A stretch of DNA of 64,000 nucleotides, taken from Armigeres subalbatus. Lineage: Eukaryota > Arthropoda > Insecta > Diptera > Culicidae. Of this stretch, positions 24,870 through 38,000 are shown in pieces. The stretch is from positions 39,004,120 through 39,068,119 of the forward strand of contig NC_085141.1 of assembly GCF_024139115.2 (NCBI RefSeq). The letters are read 5' to 3'. Positions within the stretch are counted from its first letter, which is position 1, and the number at the start of each line of letters is the position of its first letter. The notes under the pieces are model-generated. The model was not told the DNA's origin. It saw only the letters and a list, made by a program, of their open reading frames with translations, and ran no database searches. A program made the translations under genes and the position numbers.

Positions 24870-26985
24870 ACGTCCCTCAGAATTATGTAGGGTATATGTG
24901 CAGCGATACAGCGAAGGCCGTTTCTTCAACTATAGCATTATCAACGTGCACTGCCCACACGAAGGGAGACCCGACTACGAGAAAGAAGCGTTACACGCAC
25001 AGCTGGAGCAGACATACGATGGATGTCCACTGCGGGACGCCAAAATCGTCATCGGTGACATGAACGCACAAGTAGGAAGGGAGGAAATGTATAGACCGGT
25101 CATCGGACCGGATAGTCTGCACACCGTATCGAATGACAACGGCCAACAATGCATAAACTTTGCAACCTCCCGCGGAATGGTAGTCCGAAGCACCTTCTTT
25201 CCCCGCAAAAATATCCACAAGGCCACATGGAGATCACCTAACCAAGAAACGGAAAACCAAATCGACCACGTTTTTATCGACGGTAAATTCTTCTCCGACA
25301 TCACGAACGTCCGCACTTACCGCAGTGCGAATATTGAATCCGACCCCTACCTCGTTGCAGTATGCCTGCGCTCAAAACTCTCGACGGTGTACAACACGCG
25401 TCGAAGTCGGACGCCGCGGCTTAATATTGGGCGGCTACAAGACGGTAGACTAGCCCAAGAATACGCGCAGCAGCTGGAAGCGGCACTCCCAACGGAAGAG
25501 CAGCTAGGCGCAGCATCTCTTGAAGAAGGCTGGAGAGATATTCGATCCGCCATTGGTAGCACTGCAACTGCTGCACTTGGCACGGTGCCCCCGGATCAGA
25601 GAAACGACTGGTATGATGGAAAATATGAGCAGTTAGTGGAAGAGCAGAATGCAGCATGGGCGATATAAACGGGCGCGGAACAGACAAAACTCGATTTCCC
25701 GGAGGAAAAAGCGCCAGCAGGAAGATCGAGACCGTGAAGAGACGGAGCAACTGTACCGCGATAATAACACACGAAAGTTCTATGAGAAGTTAAACCGTTC
25801 ACGTAAGGGCCACGTGCCACAGCCTGATATGTGTAAGGACACAAACAGGAACCTTCTTACGAACGAGCGTGAGGTGATCCAAAGGTGGCGGCAGCACTAC
25901 GAAGAGTACCTGAATGGCGATGTGGCCTACAAGGTACTCTCTCAAATTTTATGCCGTCGACTAGCACTAATTAGCAAGGGAGTTCGTGGGGCAGTACCAG
26001 GCAGGTTTTATGGACGAACGCTCCACCACGGACCAGGTGTTCGCCATTCGCCAAGTACTGCAGAAATGTCGCGAATACAACGTGCTCACACATCATCTAT
26101 TCATCGACTTCAAAGCCGCATATGATACAATCGATCGGGACCAGCTATGGCAGCTAATGCACGAACACGGATTTCCGGATAAACTGACACGGTTGATCAA
26201 AGCGACGATGGATCGGGTGATGTACGTAGTTCGAGTTTCAGGGGCATTTCCGAGTCCCTTCGAAACCCGCAGAGGGTTACGGCAAGGTGATGGTCTTTCG
26301 TGTCTGCTATTCAACATCGCTTTGGAAGGGGTAATACGAAGAGCAGGGATTAACACGAGTGGTACAATTTTCAATAAGTCCGTCTAGCTATTAGGCTTCG
26401 CCGACGACATAGATATTATGGCATGTAACTTTGAGAAGATGTAGGAAGCCTACATCAGACTGAAGAGGGAAGCCAAGTGGATCGGACTAGTCATCAACAC
26501 GTCGAAGACGAAGTACATGATAGAAAGGGGTTCAAGACAAGACAATGTGAGCCACCCACCGCGAGTTTGCATCGGTGGTGACGAAATCGAAGTGGTAGAA
26601 GAATTTGTGTACTTGGGCTCACTGGTGACTGCCGAAATGATACCAGCAGAGAAATTCGGAGACGCATAGTGGCTGGAAATCGTACGTACTTTGGACTCCG
26701 CAAGACGCTCCGATCGAATAGAGTTCGCCGCCGTACCAAACTGACAATCTACAAAACGCTCATTAGACCGGTAGTCTTCTACGGACACGAGACCTGGACG
26801 ATGGTCGTGGAGGACCAACGCGCACTTGGAGTTTTCGAAAGGAAAGTTCTGCGTTCTGCGGTGGGCCGGGCACGTAGCCAGAATGTCGGACAGTAACCCG
26901 GTGAAAATGGTTCTCGACAACGATCCGACGGGCACAAGAAGGCGAGGTGCGCAGCGGGCAAGGCAAAATTGAAGACCGTTAATTT
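24870..26985 (+). mobile_element. 5'-truncated LINE, endonuclease and reverse transcriptase
   Basis: Endonuclease in a 269-codon frame (24859-25668: GDMNAQVGRE, THKATWRSP-like, NQIDHVFIDG), shifted frame 25649-26125, RT in 25986-26387 (GFMDERSTTDQVF, FIDFKAAYDTIDR, GLRQGDGLSCLLFNIALEG), stop, then FADDIDIMA at about 26400, and a C-terminal TLIRPVVFYGHETWT region. At least one frameshift, an internal gap near 25930 and two stops make it dead. The clade is uncertain (RTE-like by endonuclease style). Confidence 0.85.
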
Positions 26986-27020
26986 AATTTAAATTATAGG
27001 AAGTGAAAACAATAAGGTGA

Positions 27021-27239
27021 TACCGTGACCTGCCCTAATTCCGCGCATCTCCTAATACCGTGGTTTTGCTCAAAAATCAGAACCTGGCTGTCATGGACAT
27101 CGTATTATTTGGTGAAATGTTCAAACATATTATGTTTTAACATTTCACCAAATAATGTGATGTCCATGATAGCCAGGTTCTGATTTTTTATAAAAACCAC
27201 GGTATTAGGCGATGCGCGGAATTAGGGCAGGTCACGGTA
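27021..27239. repeat. 219-bp near-perfect foldback
   Basis: TACCGTGACCTGCCCTAATT at the left and AATTAGGGCAGGTCACGGTA at the right are exact inverses; arms of about 100 bp meet at an AT-rich centre near 27130. Non-coding, MITE-like. Confidence 0.85.
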
Positions 27240-29317
27240 AAGTGAATTCGGAGAAATACGTCTTCAGTAGGATATATTCACAATTTCGCTTTGTACCGTT
27301 TTGCGGTTTATGTGTTTAGTCTGGTATAAGGCAAAATGTGTTATTTTGTTTTCTTCAACTGCTCGTATTTGCCCGGTAGGGTAAATCACTACTTGGACCT
27401 GCAGTGATGAACTTAATTTTGAAATTAAAAAATCACTTAAATAAAGAAGAAAAAACTACTTGGGCCTATGGACCCGATTCCCAGCTCACTGCAAAGAAAA
27501 CTAATGATACTGTTTGCAAGTCGTAGGTTTATGATTGATAATCAAAACAAAAAGTCTCCTGTTTATCTCGCACAATACTCAATATTCTTCAATCACTTAT
27601 TTAACTCCTAATTGATCCAATTACTATAGAAAATGAAAATGTAGATTTCAAACTTTCGCTCTTTGTTGCAACACCACTGAGCCGGAGTGATTCTTTCTAC
27701 TTTACATAACGGTATCTACAAATGAACACCTACCTGAAAATCGTCCTAGTGCTCGATACAGCCATTGCTCGAAACGGTGGTGATTAACAGGAGGTGATTA
27801 ACAACCACACCATGATGCTAAACTCACACACTTTAATCTTTTCTATTTGTTTGTATTACTAGAATTTATATAAATATATAAGGATACATTTAAAAACGTA
27901 TCCTCAAACTGAATAAAAAACCACCTCGGCCCAAGAACTTCTAGCCATACCATGCTGCCAAAACGCCCGGAGTCTTATTTTAGTATAGAAATAATCCTTC
28001 ATCTTTAATAGGGAAACTGTCTAATACGTTGACGCTATCATGTTATTTATAATTATCTCGATTTCAAAAAGTGGAAATTTTTTTTTTTCTTTTTTATTGA
28101 AAGGAATTTGGATGAGTGCATAGGGGGAATGACGGCTTAGGTTTTGTTCTATTATTGGCAGGGGCTTTTTTATGACTGACTATCCTCAAATTTGGCCTAA
28201 AAGTTCTTTGCATATCAAAGAATATTGTGGCCAAATTTCATAAAATTTGGTCGACAAAAACCCCCTGACAATAATAGAACAAAACCTGCCAAAGCCGTCT
28301 TTCCCCCCAAGCCCGTAAAAATTATTATGTATAATACCATCTGTCGCATTTTCTACCGTCCCGAGAGAGGGAATGAGAATAAAATGTTGAGAGATTGAGA
28401 AAAATATTGCATATGCCGAAGAGACTTGGGTTATGCCGGAAAAGCTTTTTCAAACGATGTTCGGCAAGAATAGCTCTAGCTAGAGTTGAACCCTATTGCA
28501 GTATGACGCGGCCCACAAAATTCAGAAAAAGTTGCTCCTTGTCATAAATTTCAATTAAATAAGAAACCCTATTCATAATTATTGGATTATTGTTTCTTAA
28601 TAGCCATGATTTTGTTTCAAAATTTTCTTAAATGCGCTAAATATGGTACCTCCTCAGTAGTATTTTATTGACGAGAAGCGGTAGCTCAAATATGAAGTTA
28701 TGAAGGGAGAGCCTAAGATATTGTGACAGTACATATACTAGGTATACACAAAAGCGTAACAGAGGGGGGTTTTAAAATCTCAAAAAGTAGTGGTCGTTAT
28801 ATTTGAATCACACCAAACAAATTTATGGAGCAAAACAATTTGGGTTTCCGTTATTCAGATTTTTTCACATGTTCGGGTACCCAGATTTGTGTAAAGGTAT
28901 CCAAACTCAAACGAGAGTAACTACGGTTCTGCTGAATCTAGGTCGCTTTCAAATAAATATGGGTAGATCCAGGTTAGCCTTTAATCAGTCTGATAGATAC
29001 CCGGATAAATTTGACAAATATTTGTCATTATGAGAAACTTTGGTGTTCTTTTCAGTTCTACCAATTGCAAGAACACGATGGATTCTAAATTGGTTGTATA
29101 TATCAATCAGAAGATTATACAGAACGCGCATACTCAATGAACTCACCCTTCTGCCTTTCGTTACAACTTTTCTATGTTGATTGCTATGTTAAATTGTTAC
29201 TTCGGCACTTCCTACTGTTTGATTAAATAACGGCCCGTAGATTTATATATGAATGTGTTGTCCGACTCTTCTTGTGTGTCCTTTTGTCTCTTGTTTCTAT
29301 ACTGTTCCACTAATTGC
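27240..29317. other. 3' flank of eIF2-gamma, no host gene
   Basis: AT-rich; contains the MITE at 28123-28308 and a partial MITE relative at about 28690-28800. No canonical AATAAA was found immediately behind the eIF2-gamma stop. Confidence 0.5.
28123..28308. mobile_element. MITE family B, copy 1
   Basis: TIR GGGGGAATGACGGCTT...AAGCCGTCTTTCCCCC; the inner arms carry TTTTGTTCTATTATTGG. Nearly the same as 57294-57484. Confidence 0.8.
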
Positions 29318-29375
29318 TTACTTTTTGATAGGATCAATAGTGGTGCCACCTCGAATCTGTCCCCATCCAATCAAA
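29318..29375 (-). CDS. eIF2gamma: eIF2-gamma last coding exon 4
   Basis: Short exon after acceptor TATTGCAG (AG at 29377-29376). One base completes the split Arg codon of VEKHWR, followed by LIGWGQIRGG and TTIDPIKK and a TAA at 29320-29318. This is the conserved C-terminus of the family. The intron from exon 3 is only 59 nt. Confidence 0.94.
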
Positions 29376-29434
29376 CTGCAATAGAAAGAAAGATTAACAC
29401 ATTTCACATCTTCAAAATATTTTCGCCATCTTAC

Positions 29435-30545
29435 CGCCAATGTTTCTCTACACGTCTGCTCAGTGCAATCTTTTCGTCTTTCTCCGTACACACAGGATTC
29501 GTCAAAGCTATTTTGGCCAAATCCGCTTTGGAAGCGACCACACGGCCACCCGTGCTAAGAGAACCGATGTTGACCAGCAGCATCTCGTTCCTCGTCAGTT
29601 TCTGCACCTTGGCGCCCTTCTTGTCACCCTCTGTGCGAACCCCAAGTAACCGCTTCAACAAGTAATACGAAACTTCCAACTCAACGAAGATCTTCGGCAG
29701 AGCGCCGACAGCGCCAAGAACCTGTCCAACCAAACGATCGGCGCGGCATAAAGTCGGTTCAATCTTAGTACCCACTCCAATAAGACCCCCGGGCACAGCA
29801 AACTGCAGGTCGTTCTGCTCAGCATACAGTGATACAATTTTGGAAAAGATTGGCTGACAGGTTAACTTTCCATCCGCATCTTTACTAACCAAACCCGGCC
29901 GGACTTCAATTTCTTGACCAACGGTTAAAACACCGCGCAAAATCGAACCACCGGCAACACCACCCTTCAAGTCCTTCACTTCGCATCCGGGTTTGTTAAC
30001 ATCGAACGATCGAATAACAATCAACCGAGGAGCCGATGTGAAGTTTCTCGGCGGAATCGGGATCTTCTTGGTAATATATTCACACAACACTTCAATGTTG
30101 TATTTAAGCTGCGCAGAAATGGGAATGATGGGAGCGCCCTCCGCAACCGTGCCTTGTACGAACTTCACGATTTGTTCGTGCTGTTCCTTTGCTTGAGTGT
30201 CCTTCACCAAGTCGATCTTGTTTTGCAGGATGATAATGTGCTTCAGTTTCATGATCTCAATGGCAGCCAAGTGTTCCGAGGTTTGTGGCTGCGGGCAAGA
30301 TTCATTACCGGCGATCAGCAACAAGGCGGCGTCCATAACGGCGGCACCGTTCAACATCGTAGCCATGAGAATGTCGTGACCGGGACAATCGACAAAGCTT
30401 ACGTGGCGCACCAGCTGGAATCGACCATTGCAGGCCGGTCTGTAGCACGGGAAGCTATCATCCTTGTTTGAGCCACCTGATGTGTAGCAGGTCGGACGTA
30501 AGCACTTAGGGTTGTCGCATCTGTAGATCTTAGCGTTGGCGTATC
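29435..30545 (-). CDS. eIF2gamma: eIF2-gamma (eIF2 subunit 3), main exon 3
   Basis: GTP-binding subunit of the eIF2 complex, which delivers initiator Met-tRNA to the 40S ribosome in the cytosol. Seen: acceptor CCGCAG before 30545; 1,111 nt; donor GTAAGA at 29434. The peptide starts [14 protein letters not shown] (Cys-rich knuckle typical of eIF2-gamma), then DCPGH (G3), LQNKIDLV (G4), PISAQ (G5), then domains 2 and 3 ([50 protein letters not shown]). Exons 1-4 sum to 1,419 nt, or 472 aa, close to the expected length. An upstream in-frame run in the intron ([12 protein letters not shown]...) precedes the acceptor and is not coding. Confidence 0.98.
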
Positions 30546-30840
30546 CTGCGGATGGGTAAGGGGAATGATGAAAACAAATTTGAAACTTATTGTTGTTGGA
30601 ATTGACTGTAGGGACACTTAGCAATGAATCACATGCCAGTGGCTGGTTTTCTACCCACCGTATCATCTTTGCCCTGATACAAAGTGTCACATTAACAGGT
30701 TTTCGTGTCCAATAAAATGAACAAATTACAAAATTAAGGCGCTAACATATATGCGCAAAAAGCAACATTTCAAAAAGCAATCTTCATAGCAAAAAAAATG
30801 GAAACATTTTTAAAGCTCTTTTAGTGGAATGTCTTCAACT

Positions 30841-31116
30841 GTATAAGACGAGTTTACTACTCTCCAGGCTCCATTTAACTCCACTATGTTTTGTTATCTT
30901 TACAGAAACGTGTTTCGAATTCAACTGTGAGGCCGTCTTCAGTGTTTCGCACTTGACTTGGCTTACCTCGACTTATAAAGAAAAATTTTTTGAGCCTTAA
31001 ATCGAGTCAAGTACGAGACACTGAAGACGACCTTACTGTTGAGGTCGAAATACGTATTTGTCAAAGGTACAATAAAGTAGTGGAATTAAATGGCATAGTG
31101 CAAACTCGTCTTATGC
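30841..31116. repeat. Foldback element, family A, copy 2
   Basis: GTATAAGACGAGTTT at the left against AAACTCGTCTTATGCC at the right, inner GAGGCCGTCTTCAGTGT-type arms, with a spacer of about 60 bp. Arms more diverged than copy 3. Confidence 0.7.
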
Positions 31117-32143
31117 CAAGTAAATTATTATGATCGTAAAGGTAATTTACCGTTGCGTGTTGAAAATGAAGGGCAAATTCTTCAACTATAGCCTGTTCTA
31201 TGCCCCAACGAACGATAAGCCTAATGACGTGAAGGATGAGTTCTATGAGAGCCTTGATAAGGCCTACGGGAGAGTGCCCAACACACGAAGGAAAGATTGT
31301 CAGCGAGGATGCAAATGCGCAGATAGGAAGAGAAAGCTTTTTCCGCCCTGTCTTTGGTACGGAAAGCCTTCATTTCGCTACCAATGATAATGGTATGCGA
31401 CTTGTGACCTTTGCTGCTGCTCGAGAGATGGCAATCAGCAGTACCTATTAAGCACATAAGAATATCCGCAACATGGCAACACCTGAGAACACACCTGGCA
31501 ACATCCGAGTGGAGACGAAGCGAAGCCGTGACTACAACAGCGCAGGAAGTGTTAGGCACTGCAATGCGACGACAACGAAATGGTTGGTTTGATGAGGAGT
31601 GCCAGCGAGTGACGGACGAGAAAAACGCTGCTAGGAGTCGAATGCTAGTTCCTCGTACCCGTTCCAAGAGAGAGCGGTACAGTTTAGCAAGGGCAGAAGA
31701 GAAACCAATCCACCGCAGAAAAAAGGCAGCACGAAGAGAGTGTGAAAGCTGAAGCGCAGGAGAACATCAATGGCACGCGGCATAAGACTGCTCGCGTGCC
31801 CGCCATGTGCAATGACCGAGAGGGGAATACTGTAAGAGACAACAATTGCATGGTGGTGAAAATGAAGGTGTATTAAGGAGCAGGATGGATATAGTCAACA
31901 ACGGTCAAGCTGTAGACGCACCAACGCTTTACGGTCAAGCTGTGGAACCACCAACGAGGTAAGGAAGGCGCTAAACAAGATGAAAAACAGTAAAACTGCT
32001 GGGAAGTACGAGATCCCGGTCGAGCTTCTCAAACACGAAAGTGAGCAGCTGCATCAACCGATCCACCACATTATCCAGAAAATATGGGAGGATGAAGAAC
32101 TGCTTGCCGGCTGGTTGGATGGCCTCATATGCCCAATCTATAA

Positions 32144-32323
32144 TGCTACGTTTTGACAGGGCAAGTGAATTGAACAACTCAGTTGAATTCAATTGACTTG
32201 CCAAAAGTTGAACATGTTCAACTTTCTTTTCGTTCAAGTGAATTGAATTAAGGTGTTTACACGTTCAGTTCGCGGTCGATTCAAGCGACTTGCTCAATTC
32301 ACTTGCCTTGTCTAAACGTAGCA
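32144..32323. mobile_element. PIF/Harbinger-like MITE in LINE
   Basis: TIR TGCTACGTTTTGACAGGGCA / TTGTCTAAACGTAGCA; TSD TAA at 32141-32143 and 32324-32326. Removing it makes the LINE reading frame contiguous across the CPIY motif. Confidence 0.85.
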
Positions 32324-32368
32324 TAAGAAAGGACACAAACTAGAGTGTGCCAATTACAGAGGGAACAC

Positions 32369-33167
32369 TGATTGAACGATCACAGCTCACTGTGTCTAGA
32401 CGCGTTTTTCAACTCGTAGACTTGTTATCGGTGCTGTTTCTAGCGTACGTTCTGTTTGTACCTAGCGGTTACAAAGTCGTGCGACGTGGCGGTTTAAAAC
32501 ACACTGGCATTTATATTTCCAAACAATGCCATTCAACCAACTCTGGCTGATATGGTTCGATTCGTGAAATCGTTAAAAGGTGATCAACGCATGATGGAGA
32601 CAGCATATAAGATCTCCGATGAGAAGTCTGTCTTCATTCGATTTAAATCCGAAGAAGCGATGAAATTTACTTTGGAGAACAACGATTTTTCATTACCTTT
32701 CTTCTACACCAATGAAGAAAAGGTGGTAGTTCAGATGTCGGTAGCTGGTGCCAATACTAGATATGTGAGGATTTTCGACTTGCCACCGGAAATCCCTGAT
32801 ACTGATTTGTCATCTGTGATGGCAAAGTTCGGAAAGTGAAGCGCACAGTTCGAGACCGTTTTTCGGTTGAATATCAGCTTGATATGTATACCGGAGCTCG
32901 TGGCATCTACATCGAGATAGAAAAGGTGATTCCTGAGGTGGTGTATTTTCGAAATATGAAGGGACGCATATACTGAATCGATGGACTGAATTTGAAGTGC
33001 TTCGAATGCAAGTCAGACTCGCATCTGAGAAAGGTATGTTCGATACTTTTAGAACGCCGTAAAGGACATAAAATGCAAGCAAAACAAACAGTCGCGCTTG
33101 TGGCTCCGCAAAGTGTTATACACGACTGAGCCTTTCAAATAAACGAAATGAAAAAAAAAAAACAAAA
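32369..33167 (+). mobile_element. Retroposed LINE copy with ORF1 fragment and poly(A)
   Basis: Plus-strand ORF1-like coding (MVRFVKSLKGDQRMMETAYK at 32552; RYVRIFDLPPEIP; then, past a frameshift near 32837, a CFECKSDSH-like knuckle). It ends with CCTTTCAAATAAACG and an A-rich tail, with EN and RT missing. Imperfect 14-bp flanks TACAGAGGGAACAC and TACAGAGGAATCAC look like a diverged TSD. Confidence 0.7.
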
Positions 33168-33217
33168 TACAGAGGAATCACCTTTCTGAATTTGGTGTAC
33201 AAGATTCTGTCGCGTAT

Positions 33218-33382
33218 GGGGCTGTACACATATTACGTCAGCACTTATGGGGGGGGGGGGGGTCGGGCAATATCTTACGCTCCATATAAAGAAAAATTCA
33301 TGTGTATGAAAAAGATCTTACAGGGGGGGAGGGGGGGTCAAAAAACTCAGAAAAATTGCTTACGTAATAAGTGTACGACCCC
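33218..33382. mobile_element. MITE with G-runs
   Basis: TIR GGGGCTGTACACATATTACG / CGTAATAAGTGTACGACCCC; TAT on both sides. Similar in style to the 19.5-kb MITE. Confidence 0.7.
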
Positions 33383-34053
33383 TATCTTGTTTAAGAGGCT
33401 GAGACCGCTTGAGGACTAAGGAGTCCTTCGTTGGCGAATATCAGGCAGGTTTCCGTGAGGGCCGATAGTCGACGGATCAGATGTTCCTTGATAAATTCCG
33501 GGAGAACAACTTGCAGACTTACCATCGGCAAGTGAGCAACGAATTCAACGATTCAGTGAAAAAAAAATGAGATGTGACAAATAATGTCCGAATATGTTTT
33601 TCCGGCGAAACTGATAAGACTGATACGTGCAACGCTGGAGGGCTCGAAATCAAGTATTCGGATTGCAGACGAAGTGTCAACCTAGTTTGTTATCTTAGAC
33701 GGATTGAAGCAAGGTGATGTACTTTCGAGTTTATTGTTGAGGGCACTTTTAGGAGATCTGACGTGCAGAGGAACGGTACTATCATCACACGGTCGCATAT
33801 GCTGCTGGGCTAGTACATGGTGGCAGGTAGCGATAGAGGAAGACCTAGTGGTGTTGGTGCAGAGGTAGTGCTTGTTGGGGATGTGTTTGAAGTTGTTGAA
33901 GAAATTGGGGGTTAGAATAGGGGGTAAGAATAGGGGTTACTACGGATTATGTAATTAGCTTAGGTCCCGCAACATGCAGACGGAAACGAAATTTGCTCTA
34001 TACAAAACTCTGATTTTACCAGTGGCCCTTTATGGACATGAAGCATGGACGTT

Positions 34054-34125
34054 CTTTTTTTTTTTTTTTTTGTTTATTTAAGACCTTTAACAATTGTTAT
34101 TCAGGTCTGTAGATTTAGATATAAT
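34054..34125 (-). mobile_element. 72-bp retro-insert with 11-bp TSD
   Basis: Starts with a T-run (a poly(A) tail on the minus strand) and is flanked by exact GCATGGACGTT at 34043-34053 and 34126-34136. Probably the 3' tip of a LINE or SINE. Confidence 0.75.
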
Positions 34126-34521
34126 GCATGGACGTTAAAAGAGGTGAACCGGAGAGCTTTCGGGATTTTCGAGCGAAAAGTGCTGCGTACAATACTCGGA
34201 GGGAAACTAGAAAATGGTGTGTGGCCCAGACGCATGAATCATGAGCTGTATCAAGTATACAAAGAAGAAAATATTGTGAATCCTATAAAATACGGTAAAC
34301 TTCAGTGGGTTGGTCACTTAGCGCGAATGTCGGAAGAATAGCGAAAACAATATTCAACAGAGAACCAAATAGAGGCCAGCGACTTCGTGGAAGGCCACGA
34401 ACACGCTGGCTGCACGTGGTAGAATCGGAACTGGGGACCCTAAACGTTTGGGGAAACTGGAGGAACATCGCCCAAGACCGACGATTATGTAGCTCTACAA
34501 TACGCCATTCATAGGTGTATC

Positions 34522-35060
34522 TAATATGTACCTTAATTGGAGTAAACCAATTTCAGCGTGTATACGCTATAAACTATTTTATAGTTATCGATTTGCCAAA
34601 GAATGCATAAAATAAACAGACCGACGACTGTCGGTCTCTTTCGTTATCCAGACATCAACTGAGATACACTTCTTTCCGAACAGCTCCGAAATCTACCTAA
34701 AACTAATTAAGGTGGTTATACATCAAAGCCACAAATCGGCCATTATGGAAACCACGTGCTTTTTCTAGTGATTTTTCAAGAGCATGAATTGAGAGAACCA
34801 CAACGCCCATGGGGATGAAACATCCGTAGATCGTTTGTTTACTCATGCTAAACAATCGACTTTAATTTCAGCATTGTACGAAAATTATTACGCTAGATTT
34901 TAACTTTTGATAATAGGAGTAGAAAACCGTGTGGTGAATTTGAAATTCACCACATGGCTTGATTGTATAATCACCTTAAAGTTGATTTGCCTTTCCGCGA
35001 GTGTCCGCCTTCTGATCATCCTTTACCGTTTGCCTTCTGCTTTGTTTCCCGTACATTTCA
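34522..35060 (+). repeat. Left LTR (split by a TTAA MITE)
   Basis: TAATATGTACCTTAATTGG to CCCGTACATTTCA, differing from the right LTR by few bases (e.g. GTATACGC versus GTATGCGC, ACACTTCT versus ACACGTCT). The split is at 34711-34979. Confidence 0.9.
34711..34975. mobile_element. piggyBac-like MITE in the left LTR
   Basis: TIR GGTGGTTATACA / TGTATAATCACC; TSD TTAA at 34707-34710 and 34976-34979. The intact right LTR shows the empty site as a single TTAA. Confidence 0.92.
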
Positions 35061-38000
35061 TTGGCGACGAGGAAAACGGTTCAAGTGCAGTGCGTGTGTT
35101 AAAAGCTGTGCTGTTCCCGGTGCGACATTGCCGGACGGACTTTAACAGTGAAGATAGTGTCGTTGCCATTCGGCGGCGGCGAGAAAATCTTCAGCAGCAA
35201 CAAAGTATTGGTTGCAGAGCAGGTGGCAGAGATACGGAATAAATCAGACGGGAACGTTCCGGAAAAAAGGTATAGGTAAAGTAAAACGGGATTGTGAAGA
35301 CGGCGAAAACTAGTGGTAGCACGTTTTAGTTCTCGTAAACACCATTTTGTGGTGTGCGATAGTGTTTTCTTTCATTGAAACAATAAACCAAACAACAAAA
35401 CACGGAGAAAAAAGTTGTGAAAAAGATTTTTTCATGTAATTAAATAATCAACTTTTCTTTTCTTTATGTTTAGCCGGTGATAATTGTATGCTAAATTAAA
35501 ACTACGTCTATTGTTTTACGTTTTTAACAAAGGGTTGGAACAACAAAGGAAGAGTGAAAAGGTTTTTGAAACCAATTATCAGGTTGATTAATTAGTGTTC
35601 TTCTTTATTTTCCAAATAGTGGCGATTGCCGGCGAAGAGGAAGTTTTTCCTTTCCTTCTGGAATTAGAACCCGCTGAAACTACCGGAGCAAAGCATTTTT
35701 TCGGGTTTGATATTATTGTATTGCGGTAAGTCCTTTTTGATTATACATTGTTTCTTTTATTTGAAATTTGAAAGTTTTGAGAAAAAAGTTAATGTTTTAG
35801 CTCTGGATTATATTTGTTTGTGAAAGAGGGCATTGTGTAGAAGAACAATTGGACAAAATGCTGTTTATCGCATGAATGGCGGATACACTAACGTGAAACG
35901 GTTTTGATATATTTATTTGGTGATTTTTTTATTTTTCTTGATGATCAATGGAAGTTTTTTGCTTTTAATTAGTTGTGCGTGAATTTTTTGAAACCAGTTA
36001 AGATCTTTTTAATTAGTGTGCTTTTATGGTATCATTGATTTGAAACATTTATCCGAATTATTTTGGGGTTAATCTTTATTCAAATTGAATTATTTTGGTT
36101 GGTTTTAAAAGTTATAGAAATGATTTCGTACGTAGCACCAAATATCGATCCGTACCGTAAGGGACAATCTTTCGCATCATGGTTCAAGCGGCTTGGGTAC
36201 CATTTTCGTGTCAATAAAGTAGCAGATGCCGACAAGAAAGACCAGATGTTCCTTCTTGGAGGTGATTATCTTTTGAAGTGGCTCAAAATTTGTACTTTAG
36301 TGAACAGTTGCTTGATGATGCACCGTTAGATGAACTGATTGATAAACTTAAACAAAAGTTAGACAAAACTGATACAGCTTTGATTCAACGGTTTAAATTT
36401 GGGTCCCGAGTACAGCAACCTGGTGAAACAGCCACTGATTTTCTTTTTTCGCTTAAACTCCAAGCTGAGTATTGCAACTTTAAACGTAATAAACAGGATC
36501 GCATACTTGATCGAATTCTCATTGGCTTGTCGGATGACGCCTTGAGACAAAAGTTATTAGCGGAATATGGGGACAAATTGAATCTAGCTCAAGTCGAGAA
36601 AATGATATCTACATGGGAGTTAGCTGCTTCTAATGCAAAAACATTAACACAAGATAATTCTTTTGAACAAATCGCTTCTATTTTTGGAAGTTGTGGTAAC
36701 CTTTTTCAACGTATGACAGATTCAAATCGAAGGCATGGTCCAGTGAAGAGCCGAGCAGGCTATAGACATTTTTCAGGTGATGACGAGCCTAACACAAAAC
36801 CCTACAATAGGTACAGCAATCGTGTGAATCATCGTTCGCAGACCGGACGGGTTAGACAAGTGCGGCTCCAGGAACAGCGAAGAAGGTATCTGGATGCAGT
36901 GGTTCATCCGGTGGAACTGAAGAGCGATGAACAACCAGCAATTGATCAGCGAGTGTGCTACTATTGTGGAGTTCGAGGACATGTTCGCAGGAGGTGCCCG
37001 AAGCTGGAACAATTCAATAGGAGTCCGATCAACAACATCAACTTTGAAAAAACCTGTGCGAAAAATGACGATAATTTGTCGAATATGATGAGTTGTTGGA
37101 AAGACAAAAGTGATTATTCGGATCCAGGTGAATTACAGTGCATGCATGTTTCCTCCATTGGCAAAAGTCATCCATGTTTACTAGAACTGGGTATTCAAGG
37201 CATCAATGTGCAGATGGAGATTGATAGTGGCTCCGACGTTTCCGTGATTGGTAAGAAGCTATTTTTGGCTAATTTCGATGTTCCCCTACAGAAAAGTTTT
37301 AGAAATTTAATAGTGGTAAACGGTTCCAGTTTGAAAATTGCTGGGGAAGTTGTTGTTTCGGTTGTATTTCGGAATATAAAGGCAAAATTGAAACTTCTAG
37401 TATTGGATAGTGATCATGATTTTATTCCTTTATTTGGGAGAACCTGGTTGGATGTTTTCTTTCCCAACTGGCGTAATAGTTTTGAAAAACAAGTAACTGG
37501 AAACAGAATAAGTATACACAAGAACAACGATTTAATGATTCATGTCAAGACTAAATTGTCTGATGTTTTCATTAAAGATTTTTTGACTCCTATTAAAGGT
37601 AATGAAGCCGAGTTGGTTTTAAGAATTGACACACCTATTTATAGGAAAGCTATTGACGTTCCCGATGCAATAAGGGATAATAGTGCTGATATTTGTTTGC
37701 GATTCCCATTGGAGCAGTCAGTTGCTGATTTGGAAAAGATTGTTAGTGCTTGTGATGCTTCTGCTGTTATGGCAGAGCAACAAAAACAGTTGAATAATTT
37801 GAAATGTACTCCTTCCACAACACTTTTTGATAGAATACACCAAGAATATTTCTACTATAAGCATTACATTTGTTTATTGAACGCTGATGGCTTTTCAAAG
37901 TGGATGGAAGTTGAACGGAGGAACAATAAAAATGAATGTGAAGAATTGATAAAACTACTGTTAGCATATTTGGCTAAATTTGGGTTTCCAGACAGAATGT

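Larger units (their letters stand above)
31160..34521 (+). mobile_element. LINE in eIF2-gamma intron 2, heavily interrupted
   Basis: Order: endonuclease start (GKFFNYSLFYAPTNDKPNDV, 31169), linker (TTAQEVLGTAMRRQRNGWFD, 31530-31590), pre-RT (KMKNSKTAGKYEIPVELL, about 31978), RT start (CPIY..., 32130), RT core (QAGFREGR, about 33445), C-terminus (NRRAFGIFERKVLRTILGG and MNHELYQVYKEENI, 34148-34270). Shifts and stops throughout. Interrupted by a MITE (32144-32323), a retroposon (32369-33167), a MITE (33218-33382) and a 72-bp insert (34054-34125). An LTR element then sits in its 3' flank. Confidence 0.8.

Noticed and set aside
29440..30471. Plus-strand frames opposite eIF2-gamma
   Set aside because: Shadows of the coding exon on the other strand.
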